Source of the DNA: Kitasatospora cinereorecta
Lineage (GTDB): Bacteria; Actinomycetota; Actinomycetes; Streptomycetales; Streptomycetaceae
DNA length: 64,000 nucleotides
NCBI RefSeq assembly: GCF_024172095.1
Contig: NZ_JAMZDX010000007.1
Location: 372,001-436,000, forward strand
Direction: 5' to 3'
Shown in pieces: positions 1 through 8,257 of the stretch. The position numbers and the translations under genes are program-made. The notes under the pieces are model-generated. The model saw only the letters and a list, made by a program, of their open reading frames with translations. It was not told the origin of the DNA and did not search any database. Position 1 is the first letter of the stretch; every line of letters starts with the position of its first letter.

Positions 1-259
1 CGGCGCCACCCTCCCGGCCCTCGCCCTCGGCCCGTCCGACCTCACCACCGAACGCGGCTGGCTCGGCCCCGGCTACGCCCACCCCACCGCCGACGCCGAC
101 ACCGCACTCGCCCACGCGGCCACCGCCGCCGGCCTCACCCTGGAACGCACCTACACCGCCAAGGCCCTGGCCGCCCTGCTCGCCCTCGACACCGCCGGCC
201 GCTTCGCCGGGGAGCCCGTCCTCTTCCTCAACACCCACGGCCCCCGGGTCACTCCTTAG
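1..259 (+). CDS. PLP-dependent desulfhydrase/deaminase family, C-terminal end
   Basis: Only the last 85 codons are in the window, in the frame beginning at base 2. The visible tail contains GYAHPTADA, YTAKALAALLAL and VLFLNTHG, which match the C-terminus of the fold-II PLP enzymes of the D-cysteine desulfhydrase/1-aminocyclopropane-1-carboxylate deaminase family (family tail: YTGKALAGL followed by VLFLHTGG). The catalytic lysine region lies outside the window, so the substrate cannot be named. Its TAG stop (257-259) overlaps the TAA stop of the convergent trmO (256-258), so neither gene has room for a private terminator. Confidence 0.75.
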   Translation, partial: GATLPALALGPSDLTTERGWLGPGYAHPTADADTALAHAATAAGLTLERTYTAKALAALLALDTAGRFAGEPVLFLNTHGPRVTP

Positions 260-669
260 CGCTCCTCGCGGCCGCCGAGGACCGGCTTGACGTCCAGGAG
301 CGGGGTGCCGTCGAGGGCCTCCAGGTCGCTGACGCGGACGCGGAGGCCGTCCACGGCCAGGACCGTGACCCGGTGGAGGCCGATCGGATTGGGGCGGTCC
401 GGGGAGCGGGTGGCGAAGACGCCGGTCTCCGGGCGGGACGGGGCGTTGCGCGGGTGGACGGCGAGCACGGTACGGTCGGCCCGGTCCAGCCAGGTGAGCA
501 GGAGGACGTCCTGCCCGGGGGCCAGGTCGCGCAGCGCCCGTGCCACCGCGGGATCGAACACCAGCCAGGCGTCCGGGCCGCCCTCGTCGCCCTGTTTGGG
601 GGCCAGCGACCGTTCCTGCAGGGGTGATTCCACCCAGCCGATCGCCCGCACCGCGTACTCATCGCCCAC
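256..669 (-). CDS. trmO: tRNA (N6-threonylcarbamoyladenosine37-N6)-methyltransferase TrmO
   Basis: A 137-residue protein of the TsaA/TrmO beta-barrel family, which adds a methyl group from SAM to t6A at position 37 of threonine tRNAs. Diagnostic segments are IGWVESP near the N-terminus, VHPRNAPSRPETGVFATRSPDRPNPIG (central; quoted in two parts here: NAPSRPETGVFATRSP and DRPNPIG) and the C-terminal DGTPLLDVKP. I start at GTG 669 because GAGAGGGG lies 7 bases upstream; an in-frame GTG at 696 would add nine unconserved residues. The gene stands alone, with its stop overlapping the stop of the convergent PLP enzyme. Family identification is firm; the tRNA substrate is inferred from the family. 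Confidence 0.9.
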   Translation of the reverse strand: MGDEYAVRAIGWVESPLQERSLAPKQGDEGGPDAWLVFDPAVARALRDLAPGQDVLLLTWLDRADRTVLAVHPRNAPSRPETGVFATRSPDRPNPIGLHRVTVLAVDGLRVRVSDLEALDGTPLLDVKPVLGGREER

Positions 670-1107
670 CGTCGAACCCCTCTCGCCGACCGCCACCGAG
701 CCTATGCGACGGACGGCCGGTCGTGTCCCGGTGGCGCGCGCTCGACTTCGCGTGGACGGTCCGTCCCGGCGCGAACCATCGCCACGACACGCTCCGTACG
801 GCAGGTTGACCGTCGCCGCGGGCAGGCGGCCGAGGGGCGGAGAGCCGAACGGCCGTGCCCCGTGGCGGGAAGGTGGCCCGCAGTGGCGAGCCGAGGGCGC
901 GCCGTCTCAAACACATCATGGCGGAACGTTCACCTGATCGGGTGCAGAAGATCGCCTTGAGCGGTCTGCGGCCGGTCGCTCCGCCTACGGTTGGGGCGTG
1001 CGGGACGGGGTCGGAGGTCAACCAAACCCCTTCTCAGCCGACGATGTGACGATCCGTCATGAGATCAGCCATGAGTCGCAACCCTATGAGAGAGGGGAGG
1101 CCCTCCC
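670..1107. other. Intergenic region between trmO and the 2-MIB genes
   Basis: This stretch lies between the divergent starts of trmO and the methylisoborneol genes and must hold both promoters. I found no convincing gene in it, no tRNA and no clear -35/-10 pair. The only structured element recognised is an inverted repeat at 1047-1059. In many described 2-MIB loci a cyclic-nucleotide-binding protein gene precedes the synthase; none is present here. Confidence 0.6.
1047..1059. promoter_or_regulatory. Short inverted repeat upstream of 2-MIB genes
   Basis: TGACG-ATC-CGTCA, with perfect 5-base arms. It overlaps the most upstream possible ATG (1059) of the synthase frame, which argues against that start if the repeat is a binding site. 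The arms resemble CRP/FNR-type half sites only loosely. Function is inferred. Confidence 0.3.
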
Positions 1108-1179
1108 ATGCCCGTGGACACCCGACCGCAGGCATCGCAGCGCCGGCGCACCCGTTCCACCCCGGCGGTGCGGTCATGA
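1108..1179 (+). CDS. Possible 23-codon upstream ORF coupled to 2-MIB synthase
   Basis: ATG 1108 has the best ribosome site in the leader (GAGGGGAGG, 7 bases upstream), yet it is out of frame with the synthase. It encodes MPVDTRPQASQRRRTRSTPA plus three residues and stops with TGA at 1177-1179, overlapping the ATG at 1176 of the synthase frame as ATGA. That geometry is typical of translational coupling. The peptide is arginine-rich and matches nothing I know. Alternatives: the synthase really starts at 1059 or 1086 and this ORF is chance, or a frameshift has split a longer synthase N-terminus. Confidence 0.35.
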   Translation: MPVDTRPQASQRRRTRSTPAVRS

Positions 1180-2327
1180 ACCCGACGGCCGTCGAGCAGG
1201 TCCTGCGCGGCCCCAGCGGGCTCGGCACGTCCGGGCTGCACCTGGCGTCCCTGGTGGCCCCGGAGCCGCAGCTGCTGCCGCAGACCGGCATCGGCGACAC
1301 ACCGCACGACACCCGGCTCGACCCCCCGCGCGAGGGGGCGCCGAGGACGGGCGACCCCATCCCGGGCCTGTACCACCACCCCGTCGCGGAGCCCGATCCC
1401 GTCCGGGTCGAGGAGATCAGCCGCCGGATCAAGGCGTGGGCGCTGGACGAGGTCGAGCTGTACCCGCCCGAGTGGGAGGACCAGTTCGACGGCTTCTCGC
1501 TGGGCCGCTACATGGTGGCGTGCCACCCCGAGGCGCCGACCGTCGACCACCTGATGGTCGCCACCCGGCTGATGGCCGCCGAGAACGCGCTCGACGACTG
1601 CTACTGCGAGGACCACGGCGGTTCGCCGGTCGGCCTGGGCAGCCGGCTGCTGCTGGCGCACACCGCGCTCGACCCGCTGCACACCACCCCGGAGTACCAG
1701 CCGCACTGGGAGGAGTCGCTGCAGGCCGACGCCCCCCGCCGGGCGTACCGCTCCGCGATGGAGTACTTCGTGCGCGCGGCCACCCCCGCTCAGGCAGACC
1801 GCTTCCGGCACGACATGGCCCGCCTGCACCTGGGCTACCTGGCCGAGGCGGCGTGGGCGGAGACCGACCACGTGCCCGAGGTGTGGGAGTACCTGGCGAT
1901 GCGCCAGTTCAACAACTTCCGTCCCTGCCCGACCATCACCGACACCGTCGACGGCTACGAGCTGCCCGCGGACGTGCACGCCATGCCTGCCATGCAGCGG
2001 GTCATCGCGCTCGCGTCCAACGCCACGACGATCGTCAACGACCTCTACTCGTACACCAAGGAACTCGCCAGTCCGGGACTGCACCTCAACCTGCCGGTGG
2101 TCATCGCCAAGCGCGAGGACCGCACCGACCGGGAGGGGTACCTGAAGGCGGTCCAGGTCCACAACGACCTGATGCGCGCCTTCGAGTCCGAGGCGGCCGC
2201 CCTGGCCGCCGCCGTCCCCGCACCGAGCGTGGTGCGCTTCCTGCGCGGCGTCGCCGCCTGGGTGGACGGCAACCACTACTGGCACCAGACCAATACCTAC
2301 CGCTACAGCCTGCCCGATTTCTGGTAA
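1176..2327 (+). CDS. 2-methylisoborneol synthase (class I terpene cyclase)
   Basis: Cyclises 2-methylgeranyl diphosphate to the earthy odorant 2-methylisoborneol. The sequence follows the known Streptomyces enzyme closely: PGLYHHPV before the catalytic domain, the aspartate-rich metal motif DDCYCED at about residue 140, the NSE-type motif NDLYSYTKE at about 288, RQFNNFRPCPTITDTV between them, and the terminal NTYRYSLPDFW. The N-terminal part is the disordered, poorly conserved segment usual in this family. The start is uncertain: ATG 1176 (383 aa) is coupled by ATGA to a short ORF with a strong ribosome site; ATG 1059 would give 422 aa but lacks a ribosome site. The methyltransferase that makes its substrate follows after 16 bases. 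The cyclic-nucleotide-binding gene often found upstream is missing. Confidence 0.93.
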   Translation: MNPTAVEQVLRGPSGLGTSGLHLASLVAPEPQLLPQTGIGDTPHDTRLDPPREGAPRTGDPIPGLYHHPVAEPDPVRVEEISRRIKAWALDEVELYPPEWEDQFDGFSLGRYMVACHPEAPTVDHLMVATRLMAAENALDDCYCEDHGGSPVGLGSRLLLAHTALDPLHTTPEYQPHWEESLQADAPRRAYRSAMEYFVRAATPAQADRFRHDMARLHLGYLAEAAWAETDHVPEVWEYLAMRQFNNFRPCPTITDTVDGYELPADVHAMPAMQRVIALASNATTIVNDLYSYTKELASPGLHLNLPVVIAKREDRTDREGYLKAVQVHNDLMRAFESEAAALAAAVPAPSVVRFLRGVAAWVDGNHYWHQTNTYRYSLPDFW

Positions 2328-2343
2328 CAAGGAGCTGACCACC

Positions 2344-3225
2344 ATGTCTTTGACCGACATTTCCGCCCCGGCCGGCCGCGCCGCGATCCCCGGCCCGGCC
2401 ACCCCCTACCAGGGCGACATCGCCCGGTACTGGGACACCGAGGCCCGGCCGGTCAATCTGCGCCTCGGCGATGTCGACGGCCTCTACCACCACCACTACG
2501 GCATCGGCGAGATCGACGAGGCCGCCGTGGGCGACCCGGAGGACAGCGAGCGCGAGAAGAAGGTCATCGCCGAGCTGCACCGCCTGGAGTCCGCCCAGAC
2601 CGACGTGCTGCTGGACAACCTCGGCGCGATCACCGCCGGGCAGACCCTGGTGGACGCCGGTTGCGGCCGCGGCGGCTCGATGGTGATGGCCCACCAGCGC
2701 TTCGGCGCCCGGGTCGAGGGCGTGACGCTCTCCGCCAAGCAGGCCGAGTTCGGCAACCGACGCGCCCGGGAGCTGGGCATCGACGCCTCGGTGCGCGCCC
2801 AGGTCTGCAACATGCTGAAGATGCCGTTCGAGACCGGTTCGGTGGCGGCGTCCTGGAACAACGAGTCCAGCATGTACGTCGACCTGGACGACCTGTTCGC
2901 CGAGCACTCCCGGATCCTGGAGGTCGGCGGCCGTTACGTGACCATCACCGGTTGCTGGAACCCCAAGTACGGTCAGCCGTCGAAGTGGGTGTCCCAGATC
3001 AACGCGCACTTCGAGTGCAACATCCACTCCCGCCGCGAGTACCTGCGCGCGATGGCCGACAACCGCCTGGTCCCGCAGGCCGTCATCGACCTGACCCCGG
3101 CCACCCTGCCGTACTGGGAGCTGCGCGCCACCTCGTCCCTGGTCACCGGCATCGAGGAGGCGTTCATCTCCTCCTACAAGGACGGCTCCTTCCAGTACGT
3201 CCTGATCGCCGCCGACCGGGTCTGA
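2344..3225 (+). CDS. Geranyl diphosphate 2-C-methyltransferase
   Basis: A 293-residue SAM-dependent methyltransferase that converts geranyl diphosphate to 2-methylgeranyl diphosphate, the substrate of the preceding synthase. The glycine-rich SAM site is DAGCGRGGS at about residue 104, followed by VEGVTLSAKQAEFGNRRA, a signature shared with related small-molecule C-methyltransferases. NNESSMYVDL and the Cys/Tyr/His-rich region ITGCWNPKYGQPSKWV are conserved in the GPP methyltransferases. AAGGAG sits 8-9 bases before the ATG and the gene is 16 bases after the synthase, so the two form an operon. Together they account for 2-MIB formation from GPP in the cytoplasm. Confidence 0.94.
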   Translation: MSLTDISAPAGRAAIPGPATPYQGDIARYWDTEARPVNLRLGDVDGLYHHHYGIGEIDEAAVGDPEDSEREKKVIAELHRLESAQTDVLLDNLGAITAGQTLVDAGCGRGGSMVMAHQRFGARVEGVTLSAKQAEFGNRRARELGIDASVRAQVCNMLKMPFETGSVAASWNNESSMYVDLDDLFAEHSRILEVGGRYVTITGCWNPKYGQPSKWVSQINAHFECNIHSRREYLRAMADNRLVPQAVIDLTPATLPYWELRATSSLVTGIEEAFISSYKDGSFQYVLIAADRV

Positions 3226-3247
3226 CGGACGCGTCGGAATGTCGGAG

Positions 3248-3285
3248 CCCCGGCCGGTCCGCGTGGGGGAGCGGGCCGGCCGGGG
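3248..3285. terminator. Bidirectional hairpin between GPP methyltransferase and GH27
   Basis: A 13-bp stem (3248-3260 with 3273-3285, one T-G pair) with a 12-base loop, placed between two convergent stop codons. No U-tract, as is common in high-GC actinobacteria. It can serve both transcripts. Confidence 0.65.
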
Positions 3286-3303
3286 GGTTCGAGGGGTCGG
3301 GGG

Positions 3304-5454
3304 TCAGGCGCAGGTGAGGGTGGGGGCGGACCAGTCGGCGTGGTCGGAAGTGTTGCCGTCGCCGGCGTCGGTGACCTGGAGGGTCAGCTCGTAGGCGCCG
3401 GTGAGCGGTGCGGTGAGGTGGACGGCGCCGCCGGAGCCGGTGACCGTGCCGCTGTCGGCGACCGCGGTGCCGTCGGCGAGGATCCGGAAGACCACCGAGC
3501 CCCGGCTGCCGGACTCGTCGTCGACGCCCACGTCGGTGGTGAGGGTGGTGCAGGTGCCGCCGAGGTAGTAGGTGATGGCGGACGCGGCGTGGGCGCCGAG
3601 CCCCTTGGGGTAGACGGTGCCCGCGATGGTGAGCGGCTGCCCGTCGCCGGCGGCGGCCTCGCCGTTGCTCCGGTCGTGCTCGACCGGGCCCCAGCCGTTG
3701 GTCACGGTGGTCCAGGCGAGGTCGCCGAGGGCGTGGGAGCCGGTGGCGGGGCCGTTGCCGCAGGCGACCTTGGCGTCGGCCCAGTCGGCGTGGTCGTAGG
3801 AGTTGCCGTCGCCGGCGTCGGTGACGACCAGGCGCAGGTCGCTGCCGCCGGTGAGGTCGGCGCTCAGGTGTGCGGGCCCGTCGGTGCCGCGGCGGACGCC
3901 GCTGTCGGCGACCAGGGTGGCGTCGCGGTAGATCCGGAAGTCGACCGAGCCGTTGTTCCCGGCCTCGTCGTCGACGCCGACGTCGACGGTGAGCCTCTTG
4001 CAGGTGCCGCCGAGGTGGTAGCGGACGTCGGAGGCGGCGTGGACGCCGAGGCCGGAGGCGTACGCGGTGCCGCCGATGGTCAGGGTGCGGCCGTCGCCGG
4101 AGCCGGTCTCGCCGTTGCTGTGGTTGCGCTCGACCGGGCCCCAGCCGTTGGTGGCGGAGGTCCAGGCGAGGTCGCCGAGCCGGTGGAGGCCGGCCGGGAG
4201 CGAGATCGGGGTGCTCGGGGTGACCCGGTACATGACGGTGCCGTGGGCCGGGACGGTGGCGCTGATGGCACCGGTGGTGGTGGTCGTGGCCTTGGACCAC
4301 AGGTCCTTGAGCGTGTACGAGGGCGCGCCGCCGATGCCGGCCGCGGTCGCGGTGGTGCTGACGGTCTTCGCGGCGGTGGTCTCGTTGGTGAGGGTGACGG
4401 CGCGGGAGCCGTCGGCGAGCGGCTTGCTCATCACGACCAGGCCGCCGGTGTTGGACAGGACGGTGCCCTGGACGCCGAGCGGGTCCTGGTCGACGGCGAT
4501 GACGTCGGTGTTCTTCAGGATCGCCAGGGTGGCGGCGCTCGCGGTGCGCAGGTCGCTGCCGATGAGGAGCGGGGCGGCCAGCTCGGACCAGAGGCTGAAG
4601 TGGGTGCGGTATTCGGTGTCGGTCATGCCGCCGTTGCCGACCTCCAGCATGTCGGGGTCGTTCCAGGCGCCGGGGGAGGCGTACGGGGCGAGGTTCTGGT
4701 CGGCGTGCGCGATGCCGATCATGCTGGACCAGGAGTCGGAGATGTCGCCGGTGGTGCGCCAGGAGTTGCCGACCCCGGCGGCCCAGGTCCAGGGCTGGTT
4801 CTCGCCCCATTCGCAGATGCTGTACAGGATGGGGCGGCCGGTGTTCCTGAGCGCGTCGCCCATGGCCTTGTAGCGCTGCTGGGCGTCGGCGCCGGTGTTG
4901 TTGCAGTTGTCGTACTTGAGGTAGTCGACGCCCCAGGACGCCCACAGGTTGGCGTCCTGCTGCTCGTGGCCGAGGCCGCCGGGGAAGCCGAGGGTGTCGC
5001 AGGTCTTGGTGCCGGCGCTGGAGTAGAGGCCGAACTTCAGCCCCTTGGCGTGGACGTAGTCGGCGACGGCCTTGATGCCGTTCGGGAAGCGGACCGGGTC
5101 GGGCACCAGGTTGCCCGCGGCGTCCCGGTTGGGCAGCGCCCAGCAGTCGTCGAGGTTGACGTAGGTGTAGCCGGCGTCCTTGAGGCCCTGGGAGACGAAG
5201 ATGTCGGCGATGCCCTTGACCATCGCCTCGTTGAACTCGGCGCGGCAGTGCGTGGAGTTCCAGTTGTTGAACCCCATCTGCGGGGTCCGGGCGAGGGTGT
5301 TCTCGACGGCCGCCGCCGGTGGGGCGGTGGCCACGTCGAGGCCCACGGCGGTGAGTGCGGCGAGCGCGCCGCCTCCGGTGAGCAGGGCGAGTGCGGTGAC
5401 CGTCGCGGTGACGGTCCGGCGGATTGCGCGGCGTGCCGTACCTGGAGAAGACAT
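3304..5454 (-). CDS. Secreted GH27 alpha-galactosidase-type enzyme with two NPCBM domains
   Basis: 716 residues. An N-terminal Sec-type signal (arginines at 9-13, hydrophobic core to about 36, cleavage near APPAAAV) precedes a GH27 barrel beginning TPQMGFNNWN. YLKYDNC (about residue 178) holds the nucleophile aspartate and WNDPDML (about 264) the acid/base aspartate. After a beta-sandwich come two tandem NPCBM-type modules (about 427-570 and 573-716), each with LGDLAWT, NGWGPVE, GLGxHAAS, VDVGVDDE or equivalent, and VTDAGDGN. It probably releases terminal alpha-galactosyl or beta-L-arabinopyranosyl units outside the cell; GH27 covers both. It lies 88 bases downstream of a sugar permease on the same strand and probably ends that operon. 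ATG 5454 has GGAG 7 bases upstream. Confidence 0.9.
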   Translation of the reverse strand: MSSPGTARRAIRRTVTATVTALALLTGGGALAALTAVGLDVATAPPAAAVENTLARTPQMGFNNWNSTHCRAEFNEAMVKGIADIFVSQGLKDAGYTYVNLDDCWALPNRDAAGNLVPDPVRFPNGIKAVADYVHAKGLKFGLYSSAGTKTCDTLGFPGGLGHEQQDANLWASWGVDYLKYDNCNNTGADAQQRYKAMGDALRNTGRPILYSICEWGENQPWTWAAGVGNSWRTTGDISDSWSSMIGIAHADQNLAPYASPGAWNDPDMLEVGNGGMTDTEYRTHFSLWSELAAPLLIGSDLRTASAATLAILKNTDVIAVDQDPLGVQGTVLSNTGGLVVMSKPLADGSRAVTLTNETTAAKTVSTTATAAGIGGAPSYTLKDLWSKATTTTTGAISATVPAHGTVMYRVTPSTPISLPAGLHRLGDLAWTSATNGWGPVERNHSNGETGSGDGRTLTIGGTAYASGLGVHAASDVRYHLGGTCKRLTVDVGVDDEAGNNGSVDFRIYRDATLVADSGVRRGTDGPAHLSADLTGGSDLRLVVTDAGDGNSYDHADWADAKVACGNGPATGSHALGDLAWTTVTNGWGPVEHDRSNGEAAAGDGQPLTIAGTVYPKGLGAHAASAITYYLGGTCTTLTTDVGVDDESGSRGSVVFRILADGTAVADSGTVTGSGGAVHLTAPLTGAYELTLQVTDAGDGNTSDHADWSAPTLTCA

Positions 5455-5542
5455 GAGAGTACTCCGAGAGGGACGGGGTGCAGGGTGGGTGGGTGGTGCG
5501 CCGAGCCGGTCGGGAGTCCGTGGGTGCTTTCGGGTGGGCGGG

Positions 5543-6586
5543 TCAGGCGGGCAGGCCGATGGCGCGTTCGCGATTGCGGCGCTGCTGGATGACGACGGCG
5601 GCGACCAGGAGCAGGCCCTGGGCGACGTTCTGCCAGAAGCTGTTGATGCCCTGGACGGTGAGGCCGTTCTGGAGGGCGCCGAGCAGGGCGACGGCGAGCA
5701 GGGTGCCGCCGATGGTGCCCTTGCCGCCCTTGAGGGCGCAGCCGCCGAGCGCCGCGGCGGTGATGGACTGGAGTTCCAGGCCCTCGCTGCCGGAGACGGG
5801 CTGGCCGGAGCCGGTGCGGGCGGTGAGCAGGACGCCGGCGAGGGCGGCGACGGTGCCGGTGAGGGCGTAGGCGGAGATCAGGTACTTGTTGAGGTTGATG
5901 CCGGCGAGCCGGGCGGCGGTGTCGTTGCCGCCGAGGGCGTAGATGTTGCGGCCGATGTCGGTGTAGGTGAGCAGCACGTGGACGGCGGCGGCGACCAGGA
6001 CCAGGATCCAGATCATGGTGGGCAGTCCGGCGATCTTCCCGCGGCTGAGGAAGACGAAGACGGGGTCGTTCAGGACGAAGCCCTGGGCGCGTCCGCCGGA
6101 GACGAGTTGGGCGAGGCCCTTGTAGGCGGCGAGGCCGGCCAGGGTGGCGATGGTGGGGTTGACGCGGCCGTGGATGATGACGGCGCCGTTCAGCAGCCCG
6201 ACGGCAGCGCCGGCGAGGAGGGCGGCGCCGATGCCCAGGGGTGCGCTGGAGCCGGTCGAGGTGAAGACCATGGCGCTCACCACGGAGGCGAGCCCGGCCT
6301 GGGAGCCGACGGAGATGTCCAGGGCTCCGCAGATGATGACGACGGTCTGGACGACGGCGAGCAGGCCGGCGATGGTGGCGGCTTCGCCGATGACCTGGAT
6401 GTTGTCCCAGCTGAGGAAGTTGGGGTTCAGCGACCCGAAGAGCACGACGACGACGGCGAGGGCGGCGATCAGGCTGAGGTTCTGCCCGCCGACGGAGGCG
6501 ACCAGGGTGCGCAGGCCGGCCGGCCTGCGTTCGGGCTCGGGCCGGTCCTTGGGACGGGGGGCGGAGGGGGCTTCGGTCGCGCTCAA
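5543..6586 (-). CDS. Sugar ABC transporter permease (RbsC/AraH type)
   Basis: A 347-residue polytopic membrane protein of the CUT2 permease family. Visible family motifs are GALDISVGSQAGL, NGAVIIHGRVNPTIATL, GGNDTAARLAGI and the C-terminal LLGALQNGLTVQGINSFWQN. About eight to ten hydrophobic segments follow a charged, proline-rich N-terminal tail. The start is TTG 6586, which overlaps the TGA stop of the ATPase (TTGA) with GGAG eight bases before it; no ATG or GTG fits better. The overlap implies translational coupling with the ATPase. The homodimer would form the channel through which the AraF-like lipoprotein delivers its sugar. Confidence 0.92.
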   Translation of the reverse strand: MSATEAPSAPRPKDRPEPERRPAGLRTLVASVGGQNLSLIAALAVVVVLFGSLNPNFLSWDNIQVIGEAATIAGLLAVVQTVVIICGALDISVGSQAGLASVVSAMVFTSTGSSAPLGIGAALLAGAAVGLLNGAVIIHGRVNPTIATLAGLAAYKGLAQLVSGGRAQGFVLNDPVFVFLSRGKIAGLPTMIWILVLVAAAVHVLLTYTDIGRNIYALGGNDTAARLAGINLNKYLISAYALTGTVAALAGVLLTARTGSGQPVSGSEGLELQSITAAALGGCALKGGKGTIGGTLLAVALLGALQNGLTVQGINSFWQNVAQGLLLVAAVVIQQRRNRERAIGLPA

Positions 6587-8202
6587 CGGTTCGCTCCGCT
6601 CGGGGTGTCGGTGGTGGTCGCGTCGGGGGAGGTGGTGGTCGCGTCCTGGGTGGCGGTGGTCGCGGCAGTGGCGGGGGCCAGGTCGTCGGCCATGGCGAGG
6701 GCGAGGACGGCCTCCTCGGTGGCGTCGGCGCGGTCGAGTTCGCCGGTGATCCGGCCGTTCTGGAGGACGACGACGCGGTCGGCGAGGCCGAGGACCTCGG
6801 GGAGTTCGGACGAGATGACGAGGACGGCGGTGCCCTCCCGGGCGAGGTCGGCGATGATCTGGTAGATCTCGGCCTTGGCGCCGATGTCGACGCCGCGGGT
6901 GGGCTCGTCCAGGATCAGCAGCTCGGGGCGGCGGGCCAGCCAGCGGGCCAGGACGACCTTCTGCTGGTTGCCGCCGGACAGGGTGCGGACCTCGGCCTCG
7001 ATCGAGGGTGCGCGCACCCGGAGGCGGTCCGCGTACTCCTGGGCCAGTGCGCGCTCCCGGGCGCGGCTGACGAAGCGCCAACGGCGCAGCCGGCGCTGGC
7101 TGACCAGGGTGGTGTTGTCGCGGATCGTCCGGTGCAGCAGGAGGGCCTGCGCCTTGCGCTCCTCGGGGGCCAGGCCGATGCCCGCCTCGATGGCGTCGCG
7201 CGGGCTGCGGGCCTTCAGCGGCCGCCCGTTGAGGGTGACCGTGCCGGAGCGGATCGGCAGGTCGCCGGCGAGGGCGAGGGCGAGTTCGGAGCGTCCGGCG
7301 CCGATCAGCCCGGCGAGGGCGACGACCTCGCCGGCCCGGACGGTGAGGCTGACGTCCCGGACGGCGTCGGTGGTGAGGTGCCGGACGTCCAGTACGACCC
7401 GTTCGGTGGCGACGTGCTGACGGACGAACAGGCCCGCCAGGTCGCGGCCGACCATGAGCCGGACCAGCTCGCTCTCGGTGGTCCGGGTGGCGTCGACCTC
7501 GCCGACCAGGGCGCCGTCGCGCAGGACGGCGATGCGGTCGGCGAGGTGGAAGATCTCCTTCATCCGGTGCGAGACGTAGACGATGGCGATGCCCAGGTCG
7601 CGCAGGCGGCCGATCAGCTCGAACAGAGCCTCGGTCTCGTGCTCGGAGAGCGAGGACGTCGGCTCGTCGAAGGCGATCACCCGGGGCGGGGTCTCGCCGG
7701 TCAGGGCGCGCAGGATCTCGACCAACTGGCGCTGGGCGGCGGTGAGTCGGGAGCCGAGCCGGTCGGGGTCGAGGACCCGGTCGAAGCCGAGCCGCGACAG
7801 GTCGGCGGTGATCCGGCGGTGCAGTTCGGCGCGGTCCAGGCGGCGTCCGGCGCGGCGGGGGAGGGAGCCGGCGTAGACGTTCTCGGCGACCGAGACGTGC
7901 GGGATGATCTCGGGTTCCTGCGGGATGATCCGGATGCCGGCCCGGCGGGCGTCGATCGGCGAGGTGAGGTGCAGTTCCCGGCCGTCGAGCAGCACGCGAC
8001 CCCGGGTGGGGCGGTGGTCGCCGGTGAGGATGCGCAGCAGGGTGGACTTGCCGGCGCCGTTCTCGCCCATCAGGGCGGTGACCCGGCCGGGCGGGAAGGT
8101 GAGGGTGACCCCGTGGAGCGCCTGGACCGAGCCGAAGCTCTTGGAGACGTGCTCGGCGGTCAGGCCGAGTGCGGTGGCGGGCGGGGGTTCGGGTGTGGTC
8201 AA
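6583..8202 (-). CDS. Sugar ABC transporter ATP-binding protein, two ABC domains (RbsA/AraG type)
   Basis: 539 residues with two fused nucleotide-binding domains, as in RbsA/AraG/XylG. Domain 1 has Walker A GENGAGKST and Walker B RVIAFDEPTSSLS. Domain 2 has the usual degenerate P-loop GLIGAGRSE, an intact LSGGNQQK signature and LLILDEPTRGVDIGAK. The start is TTG 8202, with GGGAGG five bases upstream. A long alanine/threonine-rich C-terminal tail (about the last 45 residues) is unusual and probably disordered. It powers the CUT2 importer with the flanking permease and binding protein. Confidence 0.94.
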   Translation of the reverse strand: MTTPEPPPATALGLTAEHVSKSFGSVQALHGVTLTFPPGRVTALMGENGAGKSTLLRILTGDHRPTRGRVLLDGRELHLTSPIDARRAGIRIIPQEPEIIPHVSVAENVYAGSLPRRAGRRLDRAELHRRITADLSRLGFDRVLDPDRLGSRLTAAQRQLVEILRALTGETPPRVIAFDEPTSSLSEHETEALFELIGRLRDLGIAIVYVSHRMKEIFHLADRIAVLRDGALVGEVDATRTTESELVRLMVGRDLAGLFVRQHVATERVVLDVRHLTTDAVRDVSLTVRAGEVVALAGLIGAGRSELALALAGDLPIRSGTVTLNGRPLKARSPRDAIEAGIGLAPEERKAQALLLHRTIRDNTTLVSQRRLRRWRFVSRARERALAQEYADRLRVRAPSIEAEVRTLSGGNQQKVVLARWLARRPELLILDEPTRGVDIGAKAEIYQIIADLAREGTAVLVISSELPEVLGLADRVVVLQNGRITGELDRADATEEAVLALAMADDLAPATAATTATQDATTTSPDATTTDTPSGANR

Positions 8203-8257
8203 CGGGGCCTCCCAGTGGGGCGGTACGGGCGGGAGTACGCGGCGGGGGAGGCGGGCG

